Shown here piece by piece: positions 43,688 to 52,183 of a stretch of 64,000 nt of DNA. Numbering within the stretch: the first letter of the stretch is position 1; every line of letters starts with the position of its first letter. The DNA lies in NCBI GenBank assembly GCA_963696645.1, contig CAVOKY010000005.1, forward strand, positions 1,364,001-1,428,000, read 5' to 3'. The stretch comes from JAMXLO01 sp963696645. Its GTDB lineage: Bacteria > Pseudomonadota > Alphaproteobacteria > Acetobacterales > Acetobacteraceae. The translations under genes were made by a program, and so were the position numbers. The notes beneath the pieces were generated by a model, which saw nothing but the letters and a program-made list of their open reading frames with translations, had not been told where the DNA came from and ran no database searches.

Positions 43688-45643
43688 GTGAACACGCCGT
43701 TGTTGGACCGCGTCCGCTATCCGGGGGACCTGCGCAATTTCTCCGCGGAGCAATTGCGGCAGGTGGCGGACGAACTGCGTGCGGAGACGATCGACGCCGT
43801 TTCGGTGACCGGGGGTCATCTGGGGGCGTCGCTCGGCGTGGTGGAGCTGACGGTCGCCATCCACGCGATCTTCGACACGCCGCATGACCGCTTGATCTGG
43901 GATGTCGGCCATCAGGCATATCCGCACAAGATCCTGACCGGGCGGCGCGATCGCATCCGCACGCTGCGACAGGGCGGTGGGCTGTCAGGCTTCACCCGGC
44001 GCGCGGAAAGCGAGTACGACCCGTTCGGCGCGGCACATTCCTCGACGTCGATTTCCGCCGGACTGGGGATGGCGGTGGCACGTGACCTGAAGAATCAGCA
44101 GGCAGTGCACGAGGGTCGCGCCGAACGCGACGAACGCAACGTCATCGCGGTGATCGGCGACGGTGCGATGAGTGCCGGCATGGCCTACGAGGCGATGAAC
44201 AACGCCGGCGCGCGGCATACGCGGTTGATCGTGGTTCTCAACGACAACGACATGTCGATCGCGCCGCCGGTTGGTGCGATGTCGGCCTATCTGTCGCGGC
44301 TGATGTCGTCGCGCAGCTTCCTGTCGCTGCGCGATCTGGCCGTGCGCATGGCCAAGCGCTTCCCCAAGGGCATCGAGCGCACGGCACGGCGGGCGGAGGA
44401 ATATGCCCGCGGCATGTTGACCGGCGGCACGCTGTTCGAGGAGCTGGGATTTTATTACGTGGGCCCGATCGACGGGCACAACCTGGACCACCTGCTGCCG
44501 GTGCTGCGCAATGTGCGCGAGGCGGAGGAAGCCGGCCCGATCCTGGTGCATGTGATCACCAAGAAGGGCAAAGGCTACGCGCAGGCCGAGGCGTCCGCTG
44601 ACAAGCTGCACAGCGTCGCGAAGTTCAACGTGATCACCGGCGAACAGGCGAAGGCGCCGCCCGGGCCGCCATCTTATACCAAGGTGTTCGCCGACGCGCT
44701 GATTGCCGAGGCGGAGCGCGATCCCTCGGTGGTGGCGATCACCGCGGCGATGCCGTCGGGCACCGGTCTGGACCGCTTCGGCAAGCGGTTCCCGGACCGC
44801 ACCTTCGATGTGGGAATCGCCGAACAGCACGCGGTAACGTTCGCGGCCGGCATGGCGACCGAGGGTATGAAGCCGTTCTGCGCGATCTATTCGACGTTCC
44901 TGCAGCGCGCCTACGACCAGGTGGTGCACGACGTGGCGATCCAGAGCCTGCCGGTGCGATTTGCTCTGGACCGGGCGGGACCGGTGGGGAACGACGGGGC
45001 GACGCATTCCGGCAGCTTCGACCTGGCGTACCTCGGTTGTCTGCCAGGGTTTGTGTTGATGGCGCCGTCGAACGAGGGCGAACTGGTGCACGCCGTGGCC
45101 ACGGCGGCATCGATCGGCGACCGGCCAAGTGCGCTGCGGTATCCAAGGGGCGACGGGGTTGGCGTGGAATTGCCAGGCCGCGGCGAAGTTTGGGCGCTGG
45201 GGCGGGGAAGGGTAGTCCGCGAGGGTGGCAGTGTGGCGATACTGTCGCTCGGGCCGCGTCTGGCCGACGCGCTGCGAGCCGCCGACGAACTGGCGGCCCG
45301 TGGGCTGCCGACCACGGTGGCGGATGCACGTTTCGCCAAGCCGCTGGATACCGCGCTGGTGGAGCAGTTGGCGCGGCACCACGAGGTGCTGATCACCATC
45401 GAGGAGGGCTCGATTGGCGGCTTCGGTTCGGCGGTACTGCACCATCTGGCGTGGAAGGGTCTGCTGGACGGTGGACTGAAGGTCCGCCCGATGGTGCTGC
45501 CCGACTGGTTCATTGACCACGAATCCCAGGGTAAGCAGCTTGCCGAGGCAAAGCTCACGGCCAAGGACATTGTCGCCACCGCATTGGCTGCGTTTGGGCT
45601 GGAGGCGAAGCTGCCGGGCGGCCGCGCGATTATCGCAGGCTAG
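43688..45643 (+). CDS. dxs: 1-deoxy-D-xylulose-5-phosphate synthase
   Basis: ThDP enzyme of 651 residues that makes DXP from pyruvate and glyceraldehyde 3-phosphate, the entry step of the MEP pathway. Start GTG 43688. Seen: the GGHLGASLGVVELT region with its catalytic His, DVGHQAYPHKILTGRRD, ThDP motif GDGAMSAGMAYEAMNNAG, the GLDRFGKRFPDRTFDVGIAEQHAVTFAAGMA segment and EEGSIGGFGSAV near the end. The stop codon TAG is part of the CTAG target site of the adjoining insertion sequence, which left the coding sequence intact. Confidence 0.97.
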   Translation: MNTPLLDRVRYPGDLRNFSAEQLRQVADELRAETIDAVSVTGGHLGASLGVVELTVAIHAIFDTPHDRLIWDVGHQAYPHKILTGRRDRIRTLRQGGGLSGFTRRAESEYDPFGAAHSSTSISAGLGMAVARDLKNQQAVHEGRAERDERNVIAVIGDGAMSAGMAYEAMNNAGARHTRLIVVLNDNDMSIAPPVGAMSAYLSRLMSSRSFLSLRDLAVRMAKRFPKGIERTARRAEEYARGMLTGGTLFEELGFYYVGPIDGHNLDHLLPVLRNVREAEEAGPILVHVITKKGKGYAQAEASADKLHSVAKFNVITGEQAKAPPGPPSYTKVFADALIAEAERDPSVVAITAAMPSGTGLDRFGKRFPDRTFDVGIAEQHAVTFAAGMATEGMKPFCAIYSTFLQRAYDQVVHDVAIQSLPVRFALDRAGPVGNDGATHSGSFDLAYLGCLPGFVLMAPSNEGELVHAVATAASIGDRPSALRYPRGDGVGVELPGRGEVWALGRGRVVREGGSVAILSLGPRLADALRAADELAARGLPTTVADARFAKPLDTALVEQLARHHEVLITIEEGSIGGFGSAVLHHLAWKGLLDGGLKVRPMVLPDWFIDHESQGKQLAEAKLTAKDIVATALAAFGLEAKLPGGRAIIAG

Positions 45644-47270
45644 CAGCCTGTCGGAGTTGATTTGCCGGAAATTAGGAAATCATCGTCGGCGCGTTGCATT
45701 TCCAGCCACTACGCCGCTTGACGCGGAGCAGGGATTCGACTTTCACGCTTGACTTCACGCGGGCCATTCCAACGCAAGGTTGGCCGCGCGCGAACACGCC
45801 GAAATGGATCACGATTGGCGCGATGCGGCTCAGTTCGCCCCTGCCAGGGCGAACATCCGTTTCACGTTCCACGCCATGGTCACGAGGTTCCATTCGCCGT
45901 GCACCTTGTCCAGTCCGCGCAGCAGGAACTGGCGGAACCCGAGCACCGACTTGATGATCCCGAACACAGGTTCGGGAGTTTGTTTACGCAGCGCGTAGAG
46001 CTTCTTGCCCTCTTTCGTCTGGAGCCGATGGCCCATTGCCTCAACCGGCGTGGGGTCTACCGGCGCCGCAGGATCGTCTGCGAAACGTTCAGCCAGCGCA
46101 GGATGATGCGCTTCACGCCCCATCGCGATCACCGGCTCGATCCCGGCGTCGGCACAGGCGTTCACGTTGCCCTCGCTGAAATACCCGTTGTCGGCAAGCA
46201 ACGCGCCAACCTTGCCCAGTTCGCCGGGCAGTGCGGCCAGCTTGCCCAGCATCGGCTCAAGCTGCTGTTTGTCGTTCGGCGCCTGCACCACATCGGCGGC
46301 CACCACCAGTAGGCTGTCCGCTGCCACCGCTGCCTGGGCGTTGTAGCACTGCTCGAACCCTCCGCCGGCCACCGGCATGATCCGCGATTCCTCGTCCGTC
46401 AGATTGACCTGATCGGTCGGCAGCGGGCCCTCGATCGGCGGCTGCGGTACGCGACCGCGGGGCTTCTTGCCTGTCTGCGTCACCTTCGCCTCACGCTCCG
46501 CCATCCTGGCCTCAAATTCGGCTCGCTCGCGCGCATGGCGTTCCTTCGCCCGCGCCTCGATCACCGCCTTGGCGCGAGCGATCCCGGCCAGCCGCTTCTC
46601 GCGCCGCGCCAGTTCCTCGGGAACCTGCATCCCGTCCGGCACATCCGCCTGATCAGCCGCCCCCGCCTTACCCAGCAGATCAGCCACTTCGGCCTTCAAC
46701 TGTGCCTCGATCTTGCTGGCGTGCTCGTACGACAGCGCGCTGTGGCGGCTGGCGTTGGCGTGGATCTTGGTGCCATCCAGCGCCACCGTGCCGAGCTTCA
46801 ACACCCCCATCTCGCGGGCCACACCGAGCACCTGCACGAACAGCGCCTCGATCTGCGGCAGGAAGCGGCGGCGGAACGTGGCGATGGTGTCGTGGTCGGG
46901 ATGCTCGTTGGCGGCGATGAAGCGGAACGCCACCGAATCATGCGTCGCCCGTTCCAGGTTGCGGCTGGAAAACACCCCGGTCGCGTAGCCGTAGATGATA
47001 AGGCCCAACAGCAGCCGAGGGTGGTAGGATGCCTCGCCCGAGCCCCGGTAGCTGCCGGTCATTGCCCGCAGGTCCAGTCCCTCGATCACTTCCACAACGA
47101 ACCGCGCGAGGTGGCGTTGCGGCAGCCACTCATCGACCGATGGCGGCATCAGGACGTCCATGTCGCGGTTGGTCGGGCGGAAGTTGCTCATGAGACGGGG
47201 GTCCGGCAGTGCGAATCGTGTGCGCCGATTCTACCGCCCGCTTCCGCGTCGCGTTAAGTCCGACAGGCTG
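45644..47270 (-). mobile_element. IS1182-type insertion sequence, intact
   Basis: Element of 1627 bases with terminal inverted repeats CAGCCTGTCGGAGTT (left) and, read inward from the right end, CAGCCTGTCGGACTT (one mismatch in 15). It is flanked on both sides by CTAG (45640-45643 and 47271-47274), a palindromic 4-base target duplication. It carries one complete transposase gene. The perfect duplication and uninterrupted frame indicate a recent insertion, placed exactly at the dxs stop codon. Confidence 0.93.
45830..47191 (-). CDS. IS1182 family transposase (DDE type)
   Basis: Transposase of 453 residues. The N-terminal region (LPQRHLARFVVEVIEGLDL, SYRGSGEASYHPRLLLGLIIYGYATGVFSSRNLE) is the DUF772-type domain of IS5/IS1182 proteins. 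Acidic catalytic positions are in VALDGTKIHANAS, LLADNGYFSEGN and near FGIIKSVLGFRQFLLRG. A coiled, charged insert (AKERHARERAEFEARMAEREAK) lies between the first two. It is full length and unbroken. About 186 bases separate its stop from the left terminal repeat. Confidence 0.95.
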   Translation of the reverse strand: MSNFRPTNRDMDVLMPPSVDEWLPQRHLARFVVEVIEGLDLRAMTGSYRGSGEASYHPRLLLGLIIYGYATGVFSSRNLERATHDSVAFRFIAANEHPDHDTIATFRRRFLPQIEALFVQVLGVAREMGVLKLGTVALDGTKIHANASRHSALSYEHASKIEAQLKAEVADLLGKAGAADQADVPDGMQVPEELARREKRLAGIARAKAVIEARAKERHARERAEFEARMAEREAKVTQTGKKPRGRVPQPPIEGPLPTDQVNLTDEESRIMPVAGGGFEQCYNAQAAVAADSLLVVAADVVQAPNDKQQLEPMLGKLAALPGELGKVGALLADNGYFSEGNVNACADAGIEPVIAMGREAHHPALAERFADDPAAPVDPTPVEAMGHRLQTKEGKKLYALRKQTPEPVFGIIKSVLGFRQFLLRGLDKVHGEWNLVTMAWNVKRMFALAGAN

Positions 47271-47352
47271 CTAGGGCGAAGCGAACCGTCCTCGCGGTGG
47301 CGGCCAGAACTGACACTTCATGGGCACGGCATCGGACCGACGCCCTATGGTG

Positions 47353-48477
47353 TCATGGACTGGGCTGCGCGGCGAGCACGCCTGCCAACCGCAGATCTTC
47401 CTCGACGAATCGGATTGCCGCTTCGAGCAGCACCGCTCGCGGATAGTCGTTGTGCGTCATGAGCGTGGCTGCCAGCAGTGGAGCGTTCGAGCCGAACGGC
47501 ATGGCGACTGCCAGGTGGTCGGCATTCGCGTAGCCCAGCAAGGTCGAGCCGGGGACGATGGCGTCTGAGGCGACCACGAGGCCGTCATTGGCGGGCTCCG
47601 TGCGAGCCAGAACATGGTTGAAGAGCAGCAGCACGGTGGACATGTCGTCGGAATCAGCCATTGCCACCAGCGAGTAGGTGTGTATCCGCGCCGGCCAGGC
47701 GTGCGTCGCCAGCCAGGCCAGACGCGTGGAGCGTCGCAGGCTGTCGGCCGCTTCGACACTTTGCCCCTGCGGGCACTCCGCCAGGTCGATCGACTCGACC
47801 AGTCTTGCGATCCAGTCCGGTACCACGTCGGCCAGCGGCGAGCCGTTGACCGCGCCGGCCACGCTTACCAGGGCAACAACCCGGTCGGCGAGGTCGGGCC
47901 AGTTTGCCAGCGCCACCAGTGAGTTGACGGTACCCTTGGAGTGTGTCACCAGGATGATCCGTGAAGCCGGCGGCAGCGCCTCGAGCGCATCTCGGATGAT
48001 CGCGGCGTTGACCTCGCTGGCCTGACGCCCGCGGGTCTGGATGTAACTCGTGCGATAGCCCCGTGCTTCCAGATTTGCCCGGGCGTCGCCGAACACGGTG
48101 GATTTCGATCGGAGGCATTCGGCCAGCAGGCCCGGCACCATGACCACGGTGAGACCGGCCGTGGACGGATCGAGCGCAACACTGCGCCCTGATGGTGGTG
48201 GTTCTCCAGGCAATTGCCACAGCGCAGCGCTGGTCTCACATGGCCGGTCATTCGGCAGTTGGGCGCCATGGTCAATGCGGACGGCGCAGTAGATCTCTCG
48301 AAAGCGCCCGCGTGCGTCGGTGATGCCGGCCTTGGCGGCTGGTAGGAGGATGGCGGGAGGAGTCTCCGTCACGCGCAATTCCGGCACGCGCGGCTCGCAG
48401 GCGGACAGCAGCACGGCGGCCAGCAGAAGGGCCCAGCCGTGACGGTTCCAAGTATGGTCGTATGCCGTGTTTCGCAC
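47353..48477 (-). CDS. Putative lipoprotein with alpha/beta-hydrolase fold
   Basis: Protein of 374 residues if GTG 48477 is used. This start places a lipoprotein signal (WALLLAAVLLSAC) near the N-terminus, with the lipobox LSAC and probable lipid-modified Cys. The body shows a hydrolase pattern: VVMVPGLLAECL early, then a nucleophile elbow VTHSKGTVNSLVAL, and SVAGAVNGSPLADVV. It is likely anchored at the outer or inner membrane facing the periplasm. It is divergent from hpnI (267 bases apart). A link to hopanoid transport or modification is only suggested by position. The start is uncertain because the frame is open further upstream. Confidence 0.75.
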   Translation of the reverse strand: MRNTAYDHTWNRHGWALLLAAVLLSACEPRVPELRVTETPPAILLPAAKAGITDARGRFREIYCAVRIDHGAQLPNDRPCETSAALWQLPGEPPPSGRSVALDPSTAGLTVVMVPGLLAECLRSKSTVFGDARANLEARGYRTSYIQTRGRQASEVNAAIIRDALEALPPASRIILVTHSKGTVNSLVALANWPDLADRVVALVSVAGAVNGSPLADVVPDWIARLVESIDLAECPQGQSVEAADSLRRSTRLAWLATHAWPARIHTYSLVAMADSDDMSTVLLLFNHVLARTEPANDGLVVASDAIVPGSTLLGYANADHLAVAMPFGSNAPLLAATLMTHNDYPRAVLLEAAIRFVEEDLRLAGVLAAQPSP

Positions 48478-48744
48478 TGTCGGACTCTTGGCTGGTTGGG
48501 TGCGCGGCTGCAATTGTGGCGCATCGTGCCGATGGATCTGTGGCCAAAGAGCTAACGTCCAGTGCACCTGGAAGCTCGGGGGTGCCTTCCCTCATTCGGC
48601 ACGACTCGTGTTCTCCGCATTGCCCAACGCAGTACCCATCGACGGATTGCCGCGCCGCCTGCCGCGATGGCACAAGCATTCCGATTGGATGCCGCGATAG
48701 TCTGCGTTCCGCGTGAATCGTGATGGGGTTTGTAGGGCCGGCAG

Positions 48745-49950
48745 ATGATGGTCGCCTGGATCGCAGCGGGGCTGTCCGCCGTCGGGCTGATCCAGGGGAT
48801 CGCCGGAGTCGCGCTGTTGCGTCGATTTGTCGCCGGTAAGACTCGCCGGCAGCCGGAGGGGACGCCCGCCATGACCATCCTCAAGCCGATGCACGGAGAC
48901 GAACCGTTGCTGGAGGAGGCGCTGATCAGCGTTTGCCGACAAGTCTATCCGGCTTGGCAGTTGGTATTCGGCGTGCAGGATCCAAACGACACAGCGCTAC
49001 CGGTGTTGCGGCGACTGCAGGCGCGGTTTCCGGACTGCGATATTGCAGTGGTGGTCGATCCCACCGTGCATGGCCCGAACCGAAAGGTGGCCAATCTGAT
49101 CAACATGCTGCCCGCGGCAAAGCACGACGTGCTGGTGATCGCGGATTCGGACCTGCACGTGGCGCCCGACTACCTGCTTCGGCTGGCAAAGGCGCTGGTG
49201 CAGCCGGGAACGGGGTTGGTTACAACGCTTTATACAGGACGTTCCCTCCCCCCAACCCCCTCCCGCAAGGGGAGGGGGGGAGCAGCCGTAGCGACTCCCA
49301 CTTCCCCTGCGGGAGGGGGTTGGGGGGAAGGGATGAGCCAATTACCTACCGTTTTCGGCGCCATCCAGATCAACCAGTACTTCCTCCCCGGCGCGCTGCT
49401 GGCACGCGGCATGGGACGCCGGGACTGCCTGGGCGCGACCATGGCGCTGCGGCGTGACACGCTGGAGCGTGTCGGAGGCCTCCGGGCGCTGGTGGACCAT
49501 CTGGCGGACGACAACGTGCTGGGAAGGCTGGTCCAGGAACTCGGCCTGACCGTGGCATTGGCGGATACCATACCGGCCACCACGGTCCCCGAAGCGACTT
49601 TCTCCGCCCTTTGGCGGCACGAACTGCGCTGGGCGCGGACCATCCGGGCGCTGGTTCCAGCCGCGTTCGCCGCCTCGGTGCTGCAATACCCGCTGGCCTG
49701 GGCGGCGCTCGCGGTCATGCTGGCCCGCGGCGCCGTCTGGGCGGTCGTCTGGTTCGCCATCGCATGGTTGATCCGTGCTCTTGTCGCACGCGGGATCGAC
49801 CGGTCGCTGGCCCTTGCCAATCGCACCCCGGTCTGGCTTCTGCCGCTGCGGGAGCTTATGTCGGTAGCCGTGATGATCGCGAGCTACGCCGGCCGCGAGG
49901 TTGATTGGCGCGGCCATACCATGCAAGCGGAGGGATACCACCCGCGATGA
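48745..49950 (+). CDS. hpnI: Hopanoid biosynthesis glycosyltransferase HpnI, with in-frame palindrome insertion
   Basis: Membrane glycosyltransferase of 401 residues (ceramide glucosyltransferase-like, GT21 class) that adds N-acetylglucosamine to bacteriohopanetetrol. Seen: an N-terminal helix, TILKPMHGDEPLLEEALISV, the DxD-type VIADSDLHVAPDYL, the acceptor motif LADDNVLGRLVQELG with the downstream LRWARTIRALVP (a QxxRW-like element), and C-terminal helices. Between LVTTLYTG and SQLPTVFGAIQINQ there are about 30 foreign residues (from Ser167: SLPPTPSRKGRGG through PAGGGWGEG) encoded by a repetitive palindrome. The stop overlaps the hpnJ start. Confidence 0.92.
   Translation: MMVAWIAAGLSAVGLIQGIAGVALLRRFVAGKTRRQPEGTPAMTILKPMHGDEPLLEEALISVCRQVYPAWQLVFGVQDPNDTALPVLRRLQARFPDCDIAVVVDPTVHGPNRKVANLINMLPAAKHDVLVIADSDLHVAPDYLLRLAKALVQPGTGLVTTLYTGRSLPPTPSRKGRGGAAVATPTSPAGGGWGEGMSQLPTVFGAIQINQYFLPGALLARGMGRRDCLGATMALRRDTLERVGGLRALVDHLADDNVLGRLVQELGLTVALADTIPATTVPEATFSALWRHELRWARTIRALVPAAFAASVLQYPLAWAALAVMLARGAVWAVVWFAIAWLIRALVARGIDRSLALANRTPVWLLPLRELMSVAVMIASYAGREVDWRGHTMQAEGYHPR
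49243..49333. repeat. GC-rich palindromic repeat inserted inside hpnI
   Basis: About 91 bases with near-perfect inverted arms of 25-26 bases: left 49243-49267 (ends AACCCCCTCCCGCA) and right 49308-49333 (begins TGCGGGAGGGGGTT). The middle holds a second, smaller inverted pair (AAGGGGAGG / CTTCCCCT). It is read through in frame by hpnI without a stop. Base composition and low complexity are unlike the flanking codons. Confidence 0.88.
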
Positions 49951-51374
49951 TGAAGACGTTGTTCCTGCAACCGCCGTCGTTCGACGGTTTCGATGGCGGC
50001 GCCGGCTCGCGCTACCAGGCGCGGCGCGAGATCCGCAGCTTCTGGTATCCGACATGGCTGGCGCAGCCTGCGGCCCTGGTTCCCGGCAGCAAGCTGATCG
50101 ATGCGCCGCCGGCGGGCATCGAGCTCGACGCGGTGGTCCGGCAGGCGCGCGATTTCGAATTATGTGTGATCCACACCTCGACACCGTCGTTCGCCTCCGA
50201 CGTGAAGGTGGCGGCGGCACTGAAGAAAGCAAACCCGGCGCTGAAGATCGGCTTTGTCGGCGCCAAGGTCGCGGTGCAACCGGACGAAAGCCTGGTGCAG
50301 GGTGTCTCGGTTGATTTCGTGGCGCGCAATGAATTCGACTTCACGGTGAAGGAGATCGCCGAGGGCCGCGATTGGGGCTCGGTCGATGGCATTTCTTATC
50401 GCGACGACACCGGCGGCATCGTGCACAACAAGGATCGCGCGATCCTGGAGGATATGGACCAACTGCCGTTCGTTACCGAGGTCTACAAGCGGGACCTGCG
50501 CATCGAGGACTATTTCATCGGCTACCTGTTGCATCCATATGTGTCGCTGTACACCGGGCGCGGCTGCAAGTCGCGCTGCACATTCTGTCTGTGGCCGCAG
50601 ACGGTGGGCGGGCATCGCTATCGGGTGCGATCGCCGGGGCATGTGGCGGAGGAGATCGCGCTGGCGCGGAGCTACTTCCCGCAGGTTCGCGAATTCTTCT
50701 TCGATGACGACACGTTCACCGACAACCTGCCACGCGCCGAGGCGATCGCGCGCGAGCTGGGCAAGCTGGGCGTGACGTGGTCGTGCAACGCCAAGGCGAA
50801 CGTGCCGCGCGACACGCTGAAGGTGCTGAAGGACAACGGGTTGCGGCTGCTGCTGGTCGGATACGAGAGCGGCAACCAGCAGATCCTCTACAATATCAAG
50901 AAGGGCATGCGGATCGACGTGGCGAAGCGCTTCACGCGCGACTGCCACGAGCTGGGGATCAAGATCCACGGCACGTTCATTCTTGGGTTGCCGGGCGAGA
51001 CACAGGAGACCATCGAGGAGACGATCCGCTTCGCCACCGAGATCAATCCGCACACCATCCAGGTGTCGCTGGCGGCGCCGTATCCAGGGACGTTCCTGTA
51101 CAAGCAGGCGGTGGAGAACGGCTGGCTGGATGCCGAACACGCCGAACTGGTGGACGAGCACGGCGTGCAGATCGCACCGTTGTCGTACGAGCACCTGTCG
51201 CACACGGAGATCTTCGACAACGTCGAGACGTTCTATCGGCGGTTCTATTTCCGCGCGCCGAAGATTGCTTCGATCGTGGGCGAGATGGTGCGCAGTCCGC
51301 AGATGATGAAGCGCCGGTTGAGGGAGGGCGTCGAGTTCTTCCAGTTCCTGCGGGAGCGGCACAAGGCGGCCTGA
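49947..51374 (+). CDS. hpnJ: Hopanoid biosynthesis radical SAM protein HpnJ
   Basis: Radical SAM enzyme of 475 residues that contracts the amino-sugar headgroup to the cyclitol ether of composite hopanoids. ATG 49947 overlaps the hpnI stop (ATGA); an upstream extension is out of family. Seen: the N-terminal FLQPPSFDGFDGGAGSRYQARREIRSFWYPTWLAQ (family signature), a B12-binding-like region with VIHTSTPSF, the iron-sulfur motif CKSRCTFCLWPQT, and FFFDDDTFTDN, GYESGN and GTFILGLPGETQ of the SAM barrel. Length is as expected. Confidence 0.97.
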   Translation: MMKTLFLQPPSFDGFDGGAGSRYQARREIRSFWYPTWLAQPAALVPGSKLIDAPPAGIELDAVVRQARDFELCVIHTSTPSFASDVKVAAALKKANPALKIGFVGAKVAVQPDESLVQGVSVDFVARNEFDFTVKEIAEGRDWGSVDGISYRDDTGGIVHNKDRAILEDMDQLPFVTEVYKRDLRIEDYFIGYLLHPYVSLYTGRGCKSRCTFCLWPQTVGGHRYRVRSPGHVAEEIALARSYFPQVREFFFDDDTFTDNLPRAEAIARELGKLGVTWSCNAKANVPRDTLKVLKDNGLRLLLVGYESGNQQILYNIKKGMRIDVAKRFTRDCHELGIKIHGTFILGLPGETQETIEETIRFATEINPHTIQVSLAAPYPGTFLYKQAVENGWLDAEHAELVDEHGVQIAPLSYEHLSHTEIFDNVETFYRRFYFRAPKIASIVGEMVRSPQMMKRRLREGVEFFQFLRERHKAA

Positions 51375-51420
51375 TGCAACGCGGCGTGCAGTCGAAGATG
51401 TGGACGCGCATCGTCGCGCC

Positions 51421-52005
51421 ATGGACTCCGCACTGAAAATGCCGTCGCGCCGGATGACGGTCGTTGAATTCCTCGAATGGGATTCCGGCGACCGGACCGG
51501 TGCGCTGTGGCAGTTGCGCGACGGTGAACCGGAGATGATGGCGCCCGCGTCCGACTCGCATGGCTCCATTCAGGGGCAGTTGGCCTATCTGCTGATCTCA
51601 CATCTGGATGCCGCGGGCAGCCGATGCCGCGTTGTGGTTGCGCCTGGCGTGGTGCCTAGCCTGCGATCCGAGGAGAACTGCCTGGTCCCTGACCTCGGCA
51701 TAACCTGCGCGCCGCCGACGGGCGCGCCGCTGATGCACGAGCCTATCGTGCTGATCGAGATATTGTCGCCGACCGACGTATCGAGGACGCGGGCGAATGT
51801 GCTGGCCTATAGGACGATCCCGACGGTCGCGGAGATCGTAGTCCTGCGTTCGACCTCGATTGCCGCAGAGGTCCTTCGGCGACAGCCTGACGGTTCATGG
51901 CCGGAGCAACCGGGGATCGTTACGGCCGATGGCTTGCTGCGGCTCGACAGCATCAGCTTCGCTGCGCCGCTGCGCTCGGCGTATCGGACGTCGGGCCTGG
52001 CGTAG
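51421..52005 (+). CDS. Uma2 family protein (putative PD-(D/E)XK endonuclease fold)
   Basis: Protein of 194 residues of the Uma2/DUF820 family. Seen: MTVVEFLEWDSG, the RDGEPEMMAPASDSHGSIQGQLAYLL opening (E and H of the fold), the acidic VPDLGIT, and the IVLIEILSPTDVSRTRANVLAYRTIPTVAEIVVL segment with the catalytic-type Glu. The usual lysine after the ExLSP motif is not clear here, so activity is uncertain. ATG 51421 is chosen; ATG 51439 is possible. It sits between hpnJ and hpnK with no evident link to hopanoids. Confidence 0.88.
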   Translation: MDSALKMPSRRMTVVEFLEWDSGDRTGALWQLRDGEPEMMAPASDSHGSIQGQLAYLLISHLDAAGSRCRVVVAPGVVPSLRSEENCLVPDLGITCAPPTGAPLMHEPIVLIEILSPTDVSRTRANVLAYRTIPTVAEIVVLRSTSIAAEVLRRQPDGSWPEQPGIVTADGLLRLDSISFAAPLRSAYRTSGLA

Positions 52006-52054
52006 GGCAGTCGATCGCCTTTCCGGAATTCGCTGCGGCCCGTAGCCTGCGTCC

Positions 52055-52183
52055 ATGACGCCAGCGGACTTCATCGCGAAATGGCAGGCCAGCACGCGCG
52101 ACACGCGGCTGGCTGATCCATTCGATGGCGACGTGCCGAACCGCCTGCCGGAATTGAACCACGTCAATGCAGCCGGAGCATGA
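52055..52183 (+). CDS. Possible small ORF ahead of hpnK
   Basis: A 42-codon frame starting ATG 52055, with its TGA overlapping the hpnK ATG (ATGA), an arrangement typical of translational coupling. The first residues (TPADFIAKWQAST) resemble the start of type II DNA methyltransferases, but the similarity stops after about 13 residues. It may be a remnant of a deleted methyltransferase gene that now serves as a leader for hpnK, or chance. Confidence 0.35.
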   Translation: MTPADFIAKWQASTRDTRLADPFDGDVPNRLPELNHVNAAGA

